A stretch of 64,000 nucleotides of DNA from Lipingzhangella_A rawalii. GTDB taxonomy: Bacteria > Actinomycetota > Actinomycetes > Streptosporangiales > Streptosporangiaceae. The stretch spans positions 124,001-188,000 of the forward strand of contig NZ_JAVLVT010000006.1 in assembly GCF_031628175.1 (NCBI RefSeq). Reading direction: 5' to 3'. The notes under the pieces were generated by a model that saw only the letters and a list, made by a program, of their open reading frames with translations, did no database searches and was not told the origin of the DNA. Numbering within the stretch: position 1 is the first letter of the stretch; each line of letters opens with the position of its first letter. Shown one piece after another: positions 1 to 9,396 of this stretch. The position numbers and the translations under genes are program-made.

Positions 1-1
1 C

Positions 2-436
2 GGCAACACGGGTCCACTGGAGCCGCTACCCCTTGTGGACGGAACACATCTGCACCAGGGAAGTTGGGCCTACCGCCTGGACCGGTCACCAGCCGGACGG
101 TGGGTGCTGCGGCTGTGGCGCGGGGACGGATGGTTCACCCTCTACCAGTTCTCGGACGAGCCGTACTATCCCGCGGATATCCGCGACCACAACTATGTCG
201 CCGCCACTCATCCGGACTCTCCGTTCGTACGACACCTCGTCGTGGACCGCAACGGAAGCAGGGAACGCTGGTCGTTGGTGGACCGACGTCTGGACATTCA
301 CCGACCCGGCCAGCCTCGGACCCGGCACGAGCTCCCCGCCAGCGAGGTTCCAAATGTCCTTGCCTCCCGTTTCGGTCTGACCTTGACGCCGGAGGAGAGT
401 GCCCAGCTGGTAGTCCTGCTCGATCAGCGAGGTTGA
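2..436 (+). CDS. Arylamine N-acetyltransferase, C-terminal part (cut by window start)
   Basis: The frame is open from base 2, so the gene begins before the window. The visible C-terminal ~144 residues read GPLEPLPL, then RLWRGDGWFTLYQF, YYPADI, HNYVAATHPDSPF and a final RFGLTL. This order matches the barrel and lid domains of arylamine N-acetyltransferases, which move acetyl from acetyl-CoA to arylamines or arylhydrazines. The catalytic Cys and His, and the Asp near the VGFG segment, would lie upstream and cannot be checked. The internal GTG at 35 falls inside the conserved domain and is not the true start. The family call is fairly secure; the substrate is unknown. Confidence 0.8.
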   Translation, partial: GNTGPLEPLPLVDGTHLHQGSWAYRLDRSPAGRWVLRLWRGDGWFTLYQFSDEPYYPADIRDHNYVAATHPDSPFVRHLVVDRNGSRERWSLVDRRLDIHRPGQPRTRHELPASEVPNVLASRFGLTLTPEESAQLVVLLDQRG

Positions 437-786
437 AGGACTCCGCACCGTCCCGTGCCCCATGTCCCGCACTCGTGGCGGCTCGGTCGGGACCCGGTAT
501 TCCGGACCGGTTTCGGATCGCCATAAGCATGGCCAGTCACCTGTCCGGCCGCGTACCGTAGCTCGCACGCAGCGCTGGTATCCGGTCCGACCCACACCGC
601 CGCTGCCGAACCGGCCGGTTCCGCGGTCGCCTCGGTGCCCCAGGGACGACACGCCGGACCCCGTACAGCCGAGGGCTCGGCCCCCTTCTTTGGGAGAAGC
701 CGACCCGCGCTTGGGGGAGGCATTGCCCGCTGGTGGACACGCTCAGGGCAAGGAGCTGACGTAGCGCGGGCGGACTCTGGAGGCCC
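437..786. other. Intergenic region without a recognisable gene
   Basis: About 350 bases between the acetyltransferase stop and the sensor kinase start. Open frames exist on both strands but are Arg/Pro-rich, overlap each other and match no family I know. No response regulator is present here, although one usually lies directly upstream of a kinase like the next gene. I see no clear promoter. Confidence 0.5.
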
Positions 787-2184
787 ATGGATCGATGGCG
801 GTGGATCCCCCGCTCGATACGGGCCCGCGTGACCGTGACGTCGACGATCGCGGTGGGCTTGGTCCTGCTGTTCGCCATGGCCGTAACCTCGGTGCTGACC
901 CGGGATGCGGTCGGACACGAACGTGTCGAGCGGGCGGCGACCGCTGCGCGACAGACCGCCGAGCTGGTCTACGAGCGTCCCGTCGCCGCGAACCTGCCCC
1001 CGATCGAGGGCGTGGTCCGCATTCAGGTGGTCGCCGAGGACGGGGTGGTGGCCTCCACCGCGGCCCTGGCGGGCCGGGGGCCACTGACCCGAATGCGTCC
1101 GGACGCCGGCGACATTCGCGTGGACGGAACCGTCTGCGGCGTCGCCGGCGTCGCGGCTGACTGCCTCACCGTGGTCGGGATCCAGTACGAGGACACCGCC
1201 TATGGGGACGTCATGGTGTATGCGGCCGTGGAGGAGCCCGACTTTCTGATGGCCCCGCGACTCGAACTGGCCCTGACCGGCTTGGGGCTGGTGATTGTCG
1301 CCGCCGTCGGTGGCGTGATCTGGTGGGGGGTCGGCCGGACCCTGCGGCCGGTGGAGCGGATCCGTACCGAGCTTGCCAGGTTGAGCACCACCGATCTGAG
1401 TGGACGGCTCACCGTTCCCGCGACCGGGGATGAGGTCGCCGAGCTGGCCCGGACCGCGAATCGGACCCTCGATCGACTGGCCGATGCCATGGTTCGGCAG
1501 CGCAGGTTCGTCTCCGACGCCTCACACGAGTTGCGTAACCCGATCGCTGGCCTGCGCACACGCCTGGAGGTCGAACTTGCCGCGCCCGAGGAAATCGACG
1601 CCGTACCCGCGTTGCGCGCCGTCCTGGCCGACGCCGAGCGCCTGGAACGTATTGTGACTGACCTGTTAGAACTGTCCCGGCTGGACGCCGACGTCTCCTC
1701 GGCCTGGGAACACTTCGACATGGCTGATCTGGTGACGGACGAGGTCGCGCGGGGGCCCACGCGGTTCCCGGTGGACACGCGCCTGACCACCGGCGCCTGG
1801 GTGGCAGGGGACCGGGTCCGTATCGGTCGGTTGCTGACGAATCTGCTGGCCAACGCCGATCGGCATGCCCAATCGGCGATCCGGGTCGAGGTCACGACCA
1901 CCGACCGGTCCGAGGATGGGAGTGGAATGGGCCGGGAGGTGTGGGTGGCGGTCCACGATGACGGGCCGGGTATCAGCCCCGAGGAGCGGGAACGGATCTT
2001 CGAACGCTTTGCGCGACTGCACGACGCCCGACGTCAGGACCCCGGCGGAAGTGGACTCGGCCTGGCGATCGCCCGGGAGGTGGCACTCGCGCACGACGGA
2101 GTTCTGGAGGTGGGCGACAGTCCGGAACTTGGCGGTGCGTTGTTCACCCTGCGCCTCCCCTATCTCTTTGCCAACGAGGAGTAA
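787..2184 (+). CDS. Two-component sensor histidine kinase (orphan in this window)
   Basis: A 465-residue membrane sensor kinase. It has an N-terminal transmembrane helix (about residues 16-37), an extracellular segment, and a second helix at about 158-182 running into a HAMP linker. The HisKA motif SDASHELRNP has phospho-acceptor His247. The HATPase domain shows the N box NLLANADRHA (352-361), G1 box DDGPGI (391-396) and G2 box GGSGLGLAI (420-428). The layout matches the CutS/TcrY class, which normally pairs with an OmpR-type regulator, but none lies beside it here. The signal sensed is unknown. The stop is followed by mobile-element debris, so a downstream partner may have been lost. Confidence 0.92.
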   Translation: MDRWRWIPRSIRARVTVTSTIAVGLVLLFAMAVTSVLTRDAVGHERVERAATAARQTAELVYERPVAANLPPIEGVVRIQVVAEDGVVASTAALAGRGPLTRMRPDAGDIRVDGTVCGVAGVAADCLTVVGIQYEDTAYGDVMVYAAVEEPDFLMAPRLELALTGLGLVIVAAVGGVIWWGVGRTLRPVERIRTELARLSTTDLSGRLTVPATGDEVAELARTANRTLDRLADAMVRQRRFVSDASHELRNPIAGLRTRLEVELAAPEEIDAVPALRAVLADAERLERIVTDLLELSRLDADVSSAWEHFDMADLVTDEVARGPTRFPVDTRLTTGAWVAGDRVRIGRLLTNLLANADRHAQSAIRVEVTTTDRSEDGSGMGREVWVAVHDDGPGISPEERERIFERFARLHDARRQDPGGSGLGLAIAREVALAHDGVLEVGDSPELGGALFTLRLPYLFANEE

Positions 2185-2439
2185 CAGCGTGCCGATCCGT
2201 GCTGGTGTGTGTCCGATTCCCGGACGTCCCTGAGCACCAGGGTTTGTTCACGTTGTGGAGATGTGTCAGTTCGCCCGATTGGCGGCGGTTGTTTCGGGTG
2301 GAGATGTAGGTGCGGGATCCGCGATCATTGTGGTGTCCCGGTGTCCTGAGGCCGGGTCCCGGTCGTGCACAGAGCCTCGGGGCCTCGGGGACCGGCTACG
2401 GCCGGCGCGAGTCCCGTCCGATCACGAGCATGGCCATCG

Positions 2440-2658
2440 CCACGAGTCTCGGGGGTCGCCTTTGCTTACGCGGTGCTCGCGATCCGGCCCTACCGCCGCC
2501 GCAGACCAGGGGACCGCCCCCGGGCTCGGGAGACGATCTATGCCCTGACAAGTCTGGACGCTCGCCAGTCCGATCCGGCGGAGTTGGCTGCCTACCTGCG
2601 CGGGCATTGGGCGATCGAGAACTCTAGCCACCACATTCGCGACACCACCCTCCGCGGC
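2440..2658 (+). pseudogene. ISAs1-family transposase remnant (left copy)
   Basis: One frame reads ARETIYALTSL and then LRGHWAIENSSHHIRDTTLR. This is the C-terminal signature of ISAs1-type DDE transposases (RGHW.IEN..H...D.T). Nothing upstream or downstream completes the protein, so it is a decayed fragment. The same DNA stretch, diverged but alignable, occurs at about 19260-19500 in the same orientation, on the other side of the 3.2-18.6 kb cluster. Confidence 0.7.
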
Positions 2659-2695
2659 CCCTCAGCCCAGCCCGCCGCCCGGACCTGCACCATCA

Positions 2696-3100
2696 GCGTG
2701 AAATTGGCGCAATATCGCCGTGGCCGATCCGAGCCTGTGGTCGCGGATCACCCACGCCTGGTCCTCCTGCGCGCTGATCGGGAGTTACGAGCTACCGATC
2801 TGTCAGTTCCGAGCGGGGAGCGACGGGCACACGCAATGTGGACGCAGAGCGGGGATGACCAGGTGGTCGAGGGGCCGCACCACCGACACGAACTCGACGC
2901 CCGGCGTCTCTGCTGGTGCAGCGGAGTGGCTGACATTCCGGGTGGTCCAGGCACGTCGTGTCTCCTCGGCGGCAGAGCTTGTCGAATCTCTGGCCACGGA
3001 GGTTTCACAACCCCAAATCCAGTGCGAGGCCTGGGCGTGGGTGCTGGAGAATCGCCGCGCGGACGGCTCGTGCCCCTGCGGCGAGGAGCTGGTCGAGTAG
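2696..3100 (+). pseudogene. C-terminal fragment of a DUF2637 (SpdB-like) membrane protein
   Basis: In the frame of GTG 2720 the translation reads NIAVADPSLWSR, then HAWSSCALIGSYEL, and ends ...EAWAWVLENRRADGS before a stop. This is the fourth transmembrane segment and tail of actinomycete DUF2637 proteins, found on plasmids and integrative elements and often linked to conjugal spread. The first three membrane segments are missing. The N-terminal half of such a protein is found separately at 30161. The fragment directly follows the transposase remnant. Confidence 0.6.
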
Positions 3101-3208
3101 TTTGAGCAACAATCTTGCTGGAGGCGCATGGTGAAGCAGCGAGGGGTGGAGGGTCGTTCGGTGGCCAAGCTGCGTAGCCCGAGCGATGTTCCCCCCGGAT
3201 GCAACTGG

Positions 3209-3940
3209 TCACCGGATGGTCCGCCCACCCTCGCTATCGGCCGGTTCCATAGTTTCGTACTTGGCAGCTTGCAGAAGGAAAGGGTTGGTGAACCGCTCCC
3301 TGCCGACCGTGCTGTCACGCCCGTGACCGGTCAGGGCCACGGTCTCATCGGGTTTGACCAGTATCTTTGACCTCAGCGAGTGTAGGGCCTGGCCCCGGTC
3401 GCCACCGGGCATGTCGGTGCGTCCGATGGTCCCCGCGTGGAGGGTGTCCCCCACCAGGCAGTACGAGTGTGCCCTCTCGTCGCCCGGAAGGTTGAACATG
3501 ACCGAACCTGGAGTGTGCCCCGGGGTGTGGTCGACACCGAACGCCAGACCGGCGAGCTCGATCTCGGATCCACCGCTGAGGAAACGCACGTCGTCGGGCT
3601 CGGTCCAGATCCAGTCGGGTCCGAGGACCTCTTCGAACTGGGGAGCGAACTCCGAGCCCAGGCCAGCGAAAGGATCTGACAGCATCCAGACGTCACCCTG
3701 GTGGATGTGTACAGGTACATCGTAGGCACGGCACACCTGTGTGGTCGCGTCGGTGTGGTCGAGGTGTCCGTGGGTCAGCAGCACAGCGACGGGGCGTAGA
3801 CCGTTCGCCCGCACCTCCTCGTCCAGGCGACCCGCGACACCGATTCCCGGGTCGACTATCACGCAGTCGGTCCCCCGGCCACGGGCGAGGAGGTAGCACT
3901 TCGTACCGAAGGCGTCGGCTTCCACTGTGGTGAAGAACAT
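3209..3940 (-). CDS. MBL-fold metallo-hydrolase (glyoxalase II-like)
   Basis: A 243-residue metallo-beta-lactamase-fold hydrolase. The metal site THGHLDH gives H57, H59, D61 and H62. Further metal-site segments are HTPGHTPGS, VGDTLH and the terminal GHG. The short, complete fold resembles glyoxalase II-type thioesterases, which hydrolyse thioesters. It is the last gene of the minus-strand cluster, and its ATG overlaps the stop of the ATP-grasp gene upstream by one base. In a cluster with an ACP it could release or edit an acyl-thioester, or act on a lactone; this role is inferred from position. Confidence 0.85.
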   Translation of the reverse strand: MFFTTVEADAFGTKCYLLARGRGTDCVIVDPGIGVAGRLDEEVRANGLRPVAVLLTHGHLDHTDATTQVCRAYDVPVHIHQGDVWMLSDPFAGLGSEFAPQFEEVLGPDWIWTEPDDVRFLSGGSEIELAGLAFGVDHTPGHTPGSVMFNLPGDERAHSYCLVGDTLHAGTIGRTDMPGGDRGQALHSLRSKILVKPDETVALTGHGRDSTVGRERFTNPFLLQAAKYETMEPADSEGGRTIR

Positions 3941-5271
3941 CAGTCCACCTCGATCGTCGTGGCGAGGCGAACCCGCGCTTCGAGGGCGTCGAGTTCGGCT
4001 GTGGTATCGGCGTCGATGAGGAAGCTGACCGTACGGTCGTCGGAGGAGCGGAGCGTCTCCAACCGTTCCCCCCTCGCCTTGAGAACGATCAGTGCCCGAA
4101 GCGCGGGCGGGTCACCCACGGAACCGGGGGTGAGCGTGGGCCACAGGTCGGCCTCCCCGACCCAGGTCACCTCGGTGCCCGGCCAGTCCAACCGGACATC
4201 ACGCAGGATCCCCGGCCGGTGTTCCAGATAGACTTGACGCGCCCGGCGCCGGGGAGCGGGGTAGGATGCCGCCTCGCCCAAGGCGATGCGCACGATTTGT
4301 GTCTCCAACGGCGTACCGCAGGCCTGCTCGTAGAGCAGGGTGAGCCCGTCGCCGGGGGTGCGGGAGGCGATCTCCATGAGGAACAGCTCTCCGGTAGCTG
4401 TGACCCGCCATTCGGAGTGGGTGACCCCGTTTTCGAACCCCAGGATGTCCAGCACCCGTTGGTTGGCTTCGAGGAGGATCTCCCCGACACTCCGGTCGCC
4501 GTACCGGGTGTCCTCGCCTGGTACCGAGTGGGACAGTTCGACGAATGACCGCGTCTTAGGCTCCGTGGTTTCCTTGCGGCTGAAGGAGGCGAAGATGGTT
4601 TCGCTGTTCTGGATCAACGACTCGACGGAGTACTCCTGGCCGGTCACTTTCTGCTCGATCAGCAGTGTCTCGTGTCCGGGGTACTCGGGGAGGAGCCCGG
4701 CCAGCTCCTCGGGGGCCTCGCAGACAACCACGCCGGAACTGGCGTGCCGGGTCGCGGGTTTGAGTACGGCTGGGTACTTCAGCGCCGTGGTATCCACCGC
4801 GCGGCGCCGCCCTGGCGGTACCGTCAGGGACTCCGGCCCGAACCCGTTCAGGAAGGCACGCTGAAGGTACTTGCTGCGGCAGACCCGGCCCGCCCGCAAG
4901 CCGGGTGAGGGCAGGCCCAGCATGTCGCTGACCAAAACGGCAGGCTCCACCAGGGTCTCCTCCATGGCGTACACTCCGACCACCCGGTAGTCCTCCCGCC
5001 AGCGCTCCAGAGCGGCGAAGACTCCGGGATTGAAGGAGGACTCCCGGTCCAGGGCGCCGTCCACGTAGGCAATGTCGGTGATTTGGGAGATCGGCGAGTC
5101 GGAGTCGCCCAGGGCCTTCTCGGCCCGCTCCCTCGAGTCCTCGGGGGTGACGACCAGGACACGGATTCTCCGCCGGAGCAGTTCGGTGAGATAGGCGGGG
5201 CTGCGTTGCAGTACCCGGAAGCCTCCGGCGAAGACGAACGCATCCGGCTTTCTCTGTGGGTTGGCGAGCAT
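3940..5271 (-). CDS. ATP-grasp carboxylate-amine ligase
   Basis: A 443-residue ATP-grasp protein. An N-terminal Rossmann-like part (VFAGGFRVLQRS) is followed by the ATP-binding half (LKPATRHASSGVVV, then LIEQKVTGQEYSVESL). The metal-binding end is FLMEIASRTPGDG, where E and R stand in the usual positions. Such enzymes activate a carboxylate as an acyl-phosphate and join it to an amine; L-amino-acid ligases of the BacD type share this layout. Start ATG overlaps the MFS stop (TGATG). This is one of three unrelated ATP-grasp genes in the cluster, so it probably forms one amide bond of the product. The substrates cannot be read from the sequence. Confidence 0.85.
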   Translation of the reverse strand: MLANPQRKPDAFVFAGGFRVLQRSPAYLTELLRRRIRVLVVTPEDSRERAEKALGDSDSPISQITDIAYVDGALDRESSFNPGVFAALERWREDYRVVGVYAMEETLVEPAVLVSDMLGLPSPGLRAGRVCRSKYLQRAFLNGFGPESLTVPPGRRRAVDTTALKYPAVLKPATRHASSGVVVCEAPEELAGLLPEYPGHETLLIEQKVTGQEYSVESLIQNSETIFASFSRKETTEPKTRSFVELSHSVPGEDTRYGDRSVGEILLEANQRVLDILGFENGVTHSEWRVTATGELFLMEIASRTPGDGLTLLYEQACGTPLETQIVRIALGEAASYPAPRRRARQVYLEHRPGILRDVRLDWPGTEVTWVGEADLWPTLTPGSVGDPPALRALIVLKARGERLETLRSSDDRTVSFLIDADTTAELDALEARVRLATTIEVD

Positions 5272-6620
5272 CAGCTTTCCTCTGTCGTGGTGCTCTTGGG
5301 GCTCTCTTTCGTGGGGACAGCAGTGGTGTCCTGTGGGGGGCTCTCCGGGAAAGAGCGCAACTTGGCGATCGGGGACAGGGCGATCCAGAGCGCTGAGAGG
5401 CAGAAACCGACGGCTGTGACGATGAGCGCCTCACGGACCCCCAGGACCGAACCGAGGGATCCGCCCAACAGGGCGCCCAGCGGCATACTTCCCCAGGTGA
5501 CCGTGCGCATCCCCGCGACCACCTTGCCCAGCTTCTCTTGTGGGATCAGCATCTGCTGTAGGGTGGCGACGTTGGTGTTGCCGACGGTCATAAACAGTCC
5601 GCCGACGAAGAACATCGGTAGCAGCATGGCCAGGACTAGGGATGCGGGGCCGTGCGCGGCCGGCAGGAGAATCTGGGCCAGGGAGGAGATGCCGTAGGCG
5701 CCCACGATCACCCGGCCCGGGCCCAGCCGCTGTGCCATCGGTTTGGCGATCGTCGCCCCCAGGAGCGCCCCGAGCGCGCCGACTCCCAGGATCAGGCCCA
5801 AAATGGCGCTGTTCAGCCCGAGGACTTGAAGGACGAACAGGGGCAACACGGTGTTACGGGCAGTGAAGAACAGGTTGTTGACGCCCGAACGCACGGTAAG
5901 GAATCGCAGGTACCTGTCCTTGGCGATGAAGCGCAGGGACTCCCATATCTCCGCGAGGGCCCTCTGTCGCTGTTCCGGGACCGGCGGTTTCTCTTCCCGG
6001 TTCCGTATGGTGAGCATCGACGCCACCGAGGTCAGGCTGGTGACGGCGCTGATCACCAGGGTGATGGGAGCGCCCAGGAACTGGACGAACACACCGGCGA
6101 GCGCCGGGCCCCCGGACTGGGTGACGACGATGCTGGCCTGGAGTTTGCTGTTGCCGTCCAGGAGTTGTTCCCGGCCCACGAGAGTGGGGAGGTAGGCCGT
6201 TCCGGAGACGTCGAAGAAGACGGCGAATACCCCCATAGCGAACGCGATGACGTACAGGTGGTGGATCTCGAGTACGCCGAACAGCGCCAGCAGGGGTACC
6301 GCGGACAGGGCCAGCACGCGTCCCAGGTCCGCGCCGATCAGGAGGTTGCGTTTACGACACCGGTCGATCCACACGCCGGCCAGCAGCGAGACCAGCAGGT
6401 AGGGGGCGAAGACGGCCGCATTGAGAATGCCCAGCTGGCCCGGTGAGGCGTCGAGCAGGTAGATAGCGGCCAACGGCAGGGCGAGCGTGGCGATCTGGAC
6501 TCCGCTGCGGGACAGGGTCTGGCTCAGCCAATATCTGAGGAAGTCCGCGTGGCGCCACAGGCTTCCGGGGCGGTCGTTCGGCACGGGAGGAGGGGGCGTT
6601 TCCCCGGGGGCGGTGCTCAA
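5271..6620 (-). CDS. MFS exporter
   Basis: About 449 residues with some 12 hydrophobic helices. It opens with FLRYWLSQTLSRSGVQI, typical of the enterobactin-exporter-like MFS group, and has a cytoplasmic GVWIDRCRKRNLLIG loop between helices 2 and 3. I chose the TTG start at 6620. It has an AAGGAAG ribosome site about 8 bases upstream and overlaps the preceding stop as TTGA; a longer frame runs into the DAHP synthase gene. Sitting inside the biosynthetic cluster, it most likely exports or gives resistance to the product. The C-terminal tail is Ser/Thr/Pro-rich. Confidence 0.85.
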   Translation of the reverse strand: MSTAPGETPPPPVPNDRPGSLWRHADFLRYWLSQTLSRSGVQIATLALPLAAIYLLDASPGQLGILNAAVFAPYLLVSLLAGVWIDRCRKRNLLIGADLGRVLALSAVPLLALFGVLEIHHLYVIAFAMGVFAVFFDVSGTAYLPTLVGREQLLDGNSKLQASIVVTQSGGPALAGVFVQFLGAPITLVISAVTSLTSVASMLTIRNREEKPPVPEQRQRALAEIWESLRFIAKDRYLRFLTVRSGVNNLFFTARNTVLPLFVLQVLGLNSAILGLILGVGALGALLGATIAKPMAQRLGPGRVIVGAYGISSLAQILLPAAHGPASLVLAMLLPMFFVGGLFMTVGNTNVATLQQMLIPQEKLGKVVAGMRTVTWGSMPLGALLGGSLGSVLGVREALIVTAVGFCLSALWIALSPIAKLRSFPESPPQDTTAVPTKESPKSTTTEES

Positions 6621-7876
6621 CGGATGTCTTCCTTCGCTTCTCGGGGCAGGCCGAACCCCGAAGGAGGAGGGTCGAAGCCGCTCCAGCCCCAACCCACCGC
6701 GGCCGAGACCACCGCCAGTGCCTGCTCTCCGTTGAGTCTTGGGTCGCAGGCCGAGGTGTACCGGTCCAGGTGATGCTCCAGGTCAGCCGCGGAGTCCACA
6801 CATTCGAGTACGGGCTCGGGGGTGGTCTCCAGGTGGAGACCAGACAGGCGCAGACCATGCTTGCGCAGCACGGTGAGGCAGCGACGCACCTCCGCGAGGA
6901 TGTCCGTCATGACCCTGGTCTTCTGGCCATGCCGATTGTTCCGGGTGTTCCCGTGCATGGGGTCGCACACCCACAGCACGCGGTGCGCCGCCGTACCCAT
7001 CTCCTGGAGCAGGAGGGGCAGCCGTTCCTCGATGCTGTCCCCCATCCGGATGATCAGGCTCAACCGACCCGGAGCGTGTCCCTCGGCCAGCCGACGTACC
7101 AGGGTGGTCAGTTCCGCGGCGCAGGCATGGGGGCCGACCTTGACGCCGATGGGGTTGTTCACCCGTTCCGCGAAGGCCACATGCGCGCCGTCGACGTCAC
7201 GTGTGCGTTCGCCAATCCACAGGTAGTGAGCGGAGGAAGCGTAGTGTCCGCGCCCGTGTTCCTCCTCGCGGACCAGGGCGTTTTCATAGTCGATCAATAA
7301 CGCCTCATGGCTTGCGTAGGTCACGGAGAAGGGAGCGTCGACGCCCCCGTAGGGAGGTAGGAGCCCGGCGGGGAAGAGGCTATCGAGCGCACGAGCCGAG
7401 TGGTCGTAGGAGGACAGCAGCCGTCGGGCGTCGCAGGTCCTGGCCTGGGCATCCTCCTCCGCCGCGTTGACCGCGTCGCCGAGGTAGACGGGCAGCACCC
7501 GGCCGTCTGCGGTGGTTTCCGTCCGCTGGGACCGGGGTTTGGCGTGCTGGCCAGCGAACCGGCCGATCCGCACCACGGGCGTGGCCGTGGCGGACTCGAC
7601 CAGGTCGGCCATGCGTCCCAGCAGTTCGATCTTGGCGCCCATGCGTTCGGGGGTGGCGTCGGCGAAGCGTTCCGCACAGTCCCCCGACTGGAGGAACAAT
7701 CCGTGGCCCGAGGCGATATCACTGAGTTCGCGCTGGAGCGAGTAGCGGGCCGGGAAGGTAACCAGCGGGGCCCTCGAACGCAACTGTTCGAGCGAGTCCG
7801 CGAGATCCTCGGGACAGGCCCAATCGGGTTGGTGCCTGGCGTTCAGGAGGGTGGGGGCGGTGGATAGGTCGGACAT
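6617..7876 (-). CDS. Class II (plant-type) DAHP synthase
   Basis: About 419 residues, the usual size for class II 3-deoxy-D-arabino-heptulosonate 7-phosphate synthases, which join erythrose-4-phosphate and PEP at the entry of the shikimate pathway. Visible motifs are LQSGDCAERF with metal-binding Cys67, VVRIGRFAGQ, KVGPHAC, WVCDPMHGNT, GLHLETTPEPV and YTSACDPRLN. The first motif has QSGD where QGGD is common. The start ATG at 7876 overlaps the lyase stop (TGATG). A dedicated copy in a cluster normally serves to raise aromatic precursor supply, here probably Phe or Tyr for the adjacent MIO enzyme. Confidence 0.95.
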   Translation of the reverse strand: MSDLSTAPTLLNARHQPDWACPEDLADSLEQLRSRAPLVTFPARYSLQRELSDIASGHGLFLQSGDCAERFADATPERMGAKIELLGRMADLVESATATPVVRIGRFAGQHAKPRSQRTETTADGRVLPVYLGDAVNAAEEDAQARTCDARRLLSSYDHSARALDSLFPAGLLPPYGGVDAPFSVTYASHEALLIDYENALVREEEHGRGHYASSAHYLWIGERTRDVDGAHVAFAERVNNPIGVKVGPHACAAELTTLVRRLAEGHAPGRLSLIIRMGDSIEERLPLLLQEMGTAAHRVLWVCDPMHGNTRNNRHGQKTRVMTDILAEVRRCLTVLRKHGLRLSGLHLETTPEPVLECVDSAADLEHHLDRYTSACDPRLNGEQALAVVSAAVGWGWSGFDPPPSGFGLPREAKEDIR

Positions 7877-9396
7877 CAAGGGGCCCACTCCTCGGATTCG
7901 AAGGGGTCTTCCGGGTGCGAGTACTCGAATTCGAGCCGCGCGGCCAGATCCGCCGTCTCTTCGGCCAGCGGCCGGTCAGTGGTGAGAACGGGGACGTCCG
8001 TGAGGAGACGTCCCCAGCGGCCGCTCTCGTCGGGCCGTCCCTGGAGCCGGTGTATTGCGGCCAAAGCGTGATGTGCCGAGGCCACGATCCACCATGCCCG
8101 GTCCAGCGCATCGGCAACGGCGTTGGTTCCGTTGAGTGCCAGCGGGACGTGGTCCTGGTTATCGAGGTTGCTGGGGACCGGGGTGCAGGAGGCGGGGTAG
8201 GCTCGCTGCCGAATTGCCGCCAGATGGGAGGTCGCCGCGATCTGGACTCCGGCCAGCCCGCTGGTCCGGCCTGGTTCGTGGGCGAGCAACATGGGCAGTC
8301 CGCCATTGCGATGTGGGTCCAGGGCCAGCGCGAGCTGACGTTCCATCAGATAGGCGAGTTGGTGGATGCACACGGTGTGCTGCTCGCTGGCGAGCGCGAC
8401 CGGTGCCGCGTGGAAGTTGCCGCCGTGGTGGAGCTCCCCGTTCACCAGGACCGGGTTGTCCGTGCACCCCAGGGCTTCGGTGACCAGGATGGTTTCCTGG
8501 AGTCGGAGCTGGTCCAGTACCGCGCCGATCACCTGTGGCGCGCACCGGAGCGAGTAGGGCTCCTGGAAGGGCCTCGCCGGATTCCGGCGCGCACCGTCGG
8601 GAAACTCCCGCCCGATCAGCGCGGCGGCAGTCCGGTGCCCGGGGTGTCCCCGGACTTCGGCCAGTTCCGGGCCAAAGGGCGCGGGGTCGCAGCCCAACAA
8701 CGCGGCCAACCGCCCGGTGACGGCGGTCGCGGCATGGGCCAGAGCCGCCAAACGCACATGGTTGACCAGGCCCCGGGCCAGGGACGCCGATGTGCCGTTG
8801 ACGAACGCCAACGCCGAACGGGCCTCCCAATGGACTGGGGTGAGACCGAGCCGCTCCTGGTCGTCGCGGGCGGGCAACTGCCGCCAAGTCCCGTCGTCCG
8901 ACCGGGTCCACGCTCGGCCGTTCCCTGTGGCGGCCTGGGCCGCATGGGCCAGGGGTACCAGATCGCCGCTGGCGCTGAGGCTTCCGTCCTCCGGAACGAC
9001 CGGGGTGAACCCGGCGTTCCACTGGGCGGCCAGCTGGTCCCAGATCCCCGGTTCCACGCCGGAGTGCCCATGCGTCATCCCGCGCAGGCGGATCCACACC
9101 ATCAGGCGGGTGACGTCCGGTGGTAGGGGGCGGCCTTGACCCACGGTGAGGTGGTCGATCAACCCCATTCCCTGACGTTTCGGGTCCGGGTCGGCGGTAT
9201 GGTCCGCGAGCGGGCCGAAACCCTGGGTGACCCCGTAGACAGGCCGGACCTGCACCGCCTCGGTGAGGAGTGCGTGGCCCTGCACCATCTGTTCGCGTTC
9301 TGCCTCGGACAACGACAGTTGGTTCTTCCAGCCGGCGGCGGCGAGCAGCGCGGCGGCTGTGGCGGGTGTGTTCTCCTCACTCACGGACATCCCCAC
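7876..9396 (-). CDS. MIO-type aromatic amino acid ammonia-lyase or 2,3-aminomutase
   Basis: A 506-residue HAL/PAL/TAL-family enzyme. The A142-S143-G144 triad in GSLSASGDLVPLAH forms the MIO cofactor. Tyr54 lies in VYGVTQGFG, and FQEPYSLRCAPQV and EQHTVCIHQLAY are further active-site segments. By my hand alignment, H82-L83 falls where tyrosine ammonia-lyases carry the His-Leu substrate selector, which hints at tyrosine; this needs a real alignment. It may release coumarate, or isomerise to a beta-amino acid. ATG 9396 is used; ATG 9390 and GTG 9384 are alternatives. It overlaps the adenylating enzyme gene, so both are probably made together. Confidence 0.9.
   Translation of the reverse strand: MGMSVSEENTPATAAALLAAAGWKNQLSLSEAEREQMVQGHALLTEAVQVRPVYGVTQGFGPLADHTADPDPKRQGMGLIDHLTVGQGRPLPPDVTRLMVWIRLRGMTHGHSGVEPGIWDQLAAQWNAGFTPVVPEDGSLSASGDLVPLAHAAQAATGNGRAWTRSDDGTWRQLPARDDQERLGLTPVHWEARSALAFVNGTSASLARGLVNHVRLAALAHAATAVTGRLAALLGCDPAPFGPELAEVRGHPGHRTAAALIGREFPDGARRNPARPFQEPYSLRCAPQVIGAVLDQLRLQETILVTEALGCTDNPVLVNGELHHGGNFHAAPVALASEQHTVCIHQLAYLMERQLALALDPHRNGGLPMLLAHEPGRTSGLAGVQIAATSHLAAIRQRAYPASCTPVPSNLDNQDHVPLALNGTNAVADALDRAWWIVASAHHALAAIHRLQGRPDESGRWGRLLTDVPVLTTDRPLAEETADLAARLEFEYSHPEDPFESEEWAP

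Noticed and set aside
2365..3105. 246-residue plus-strand frame
   Set aside because: Only the short transposase signature inside it is meaningful; the rest is out of frame with the DUF2637 fragment and has no domain pattern.
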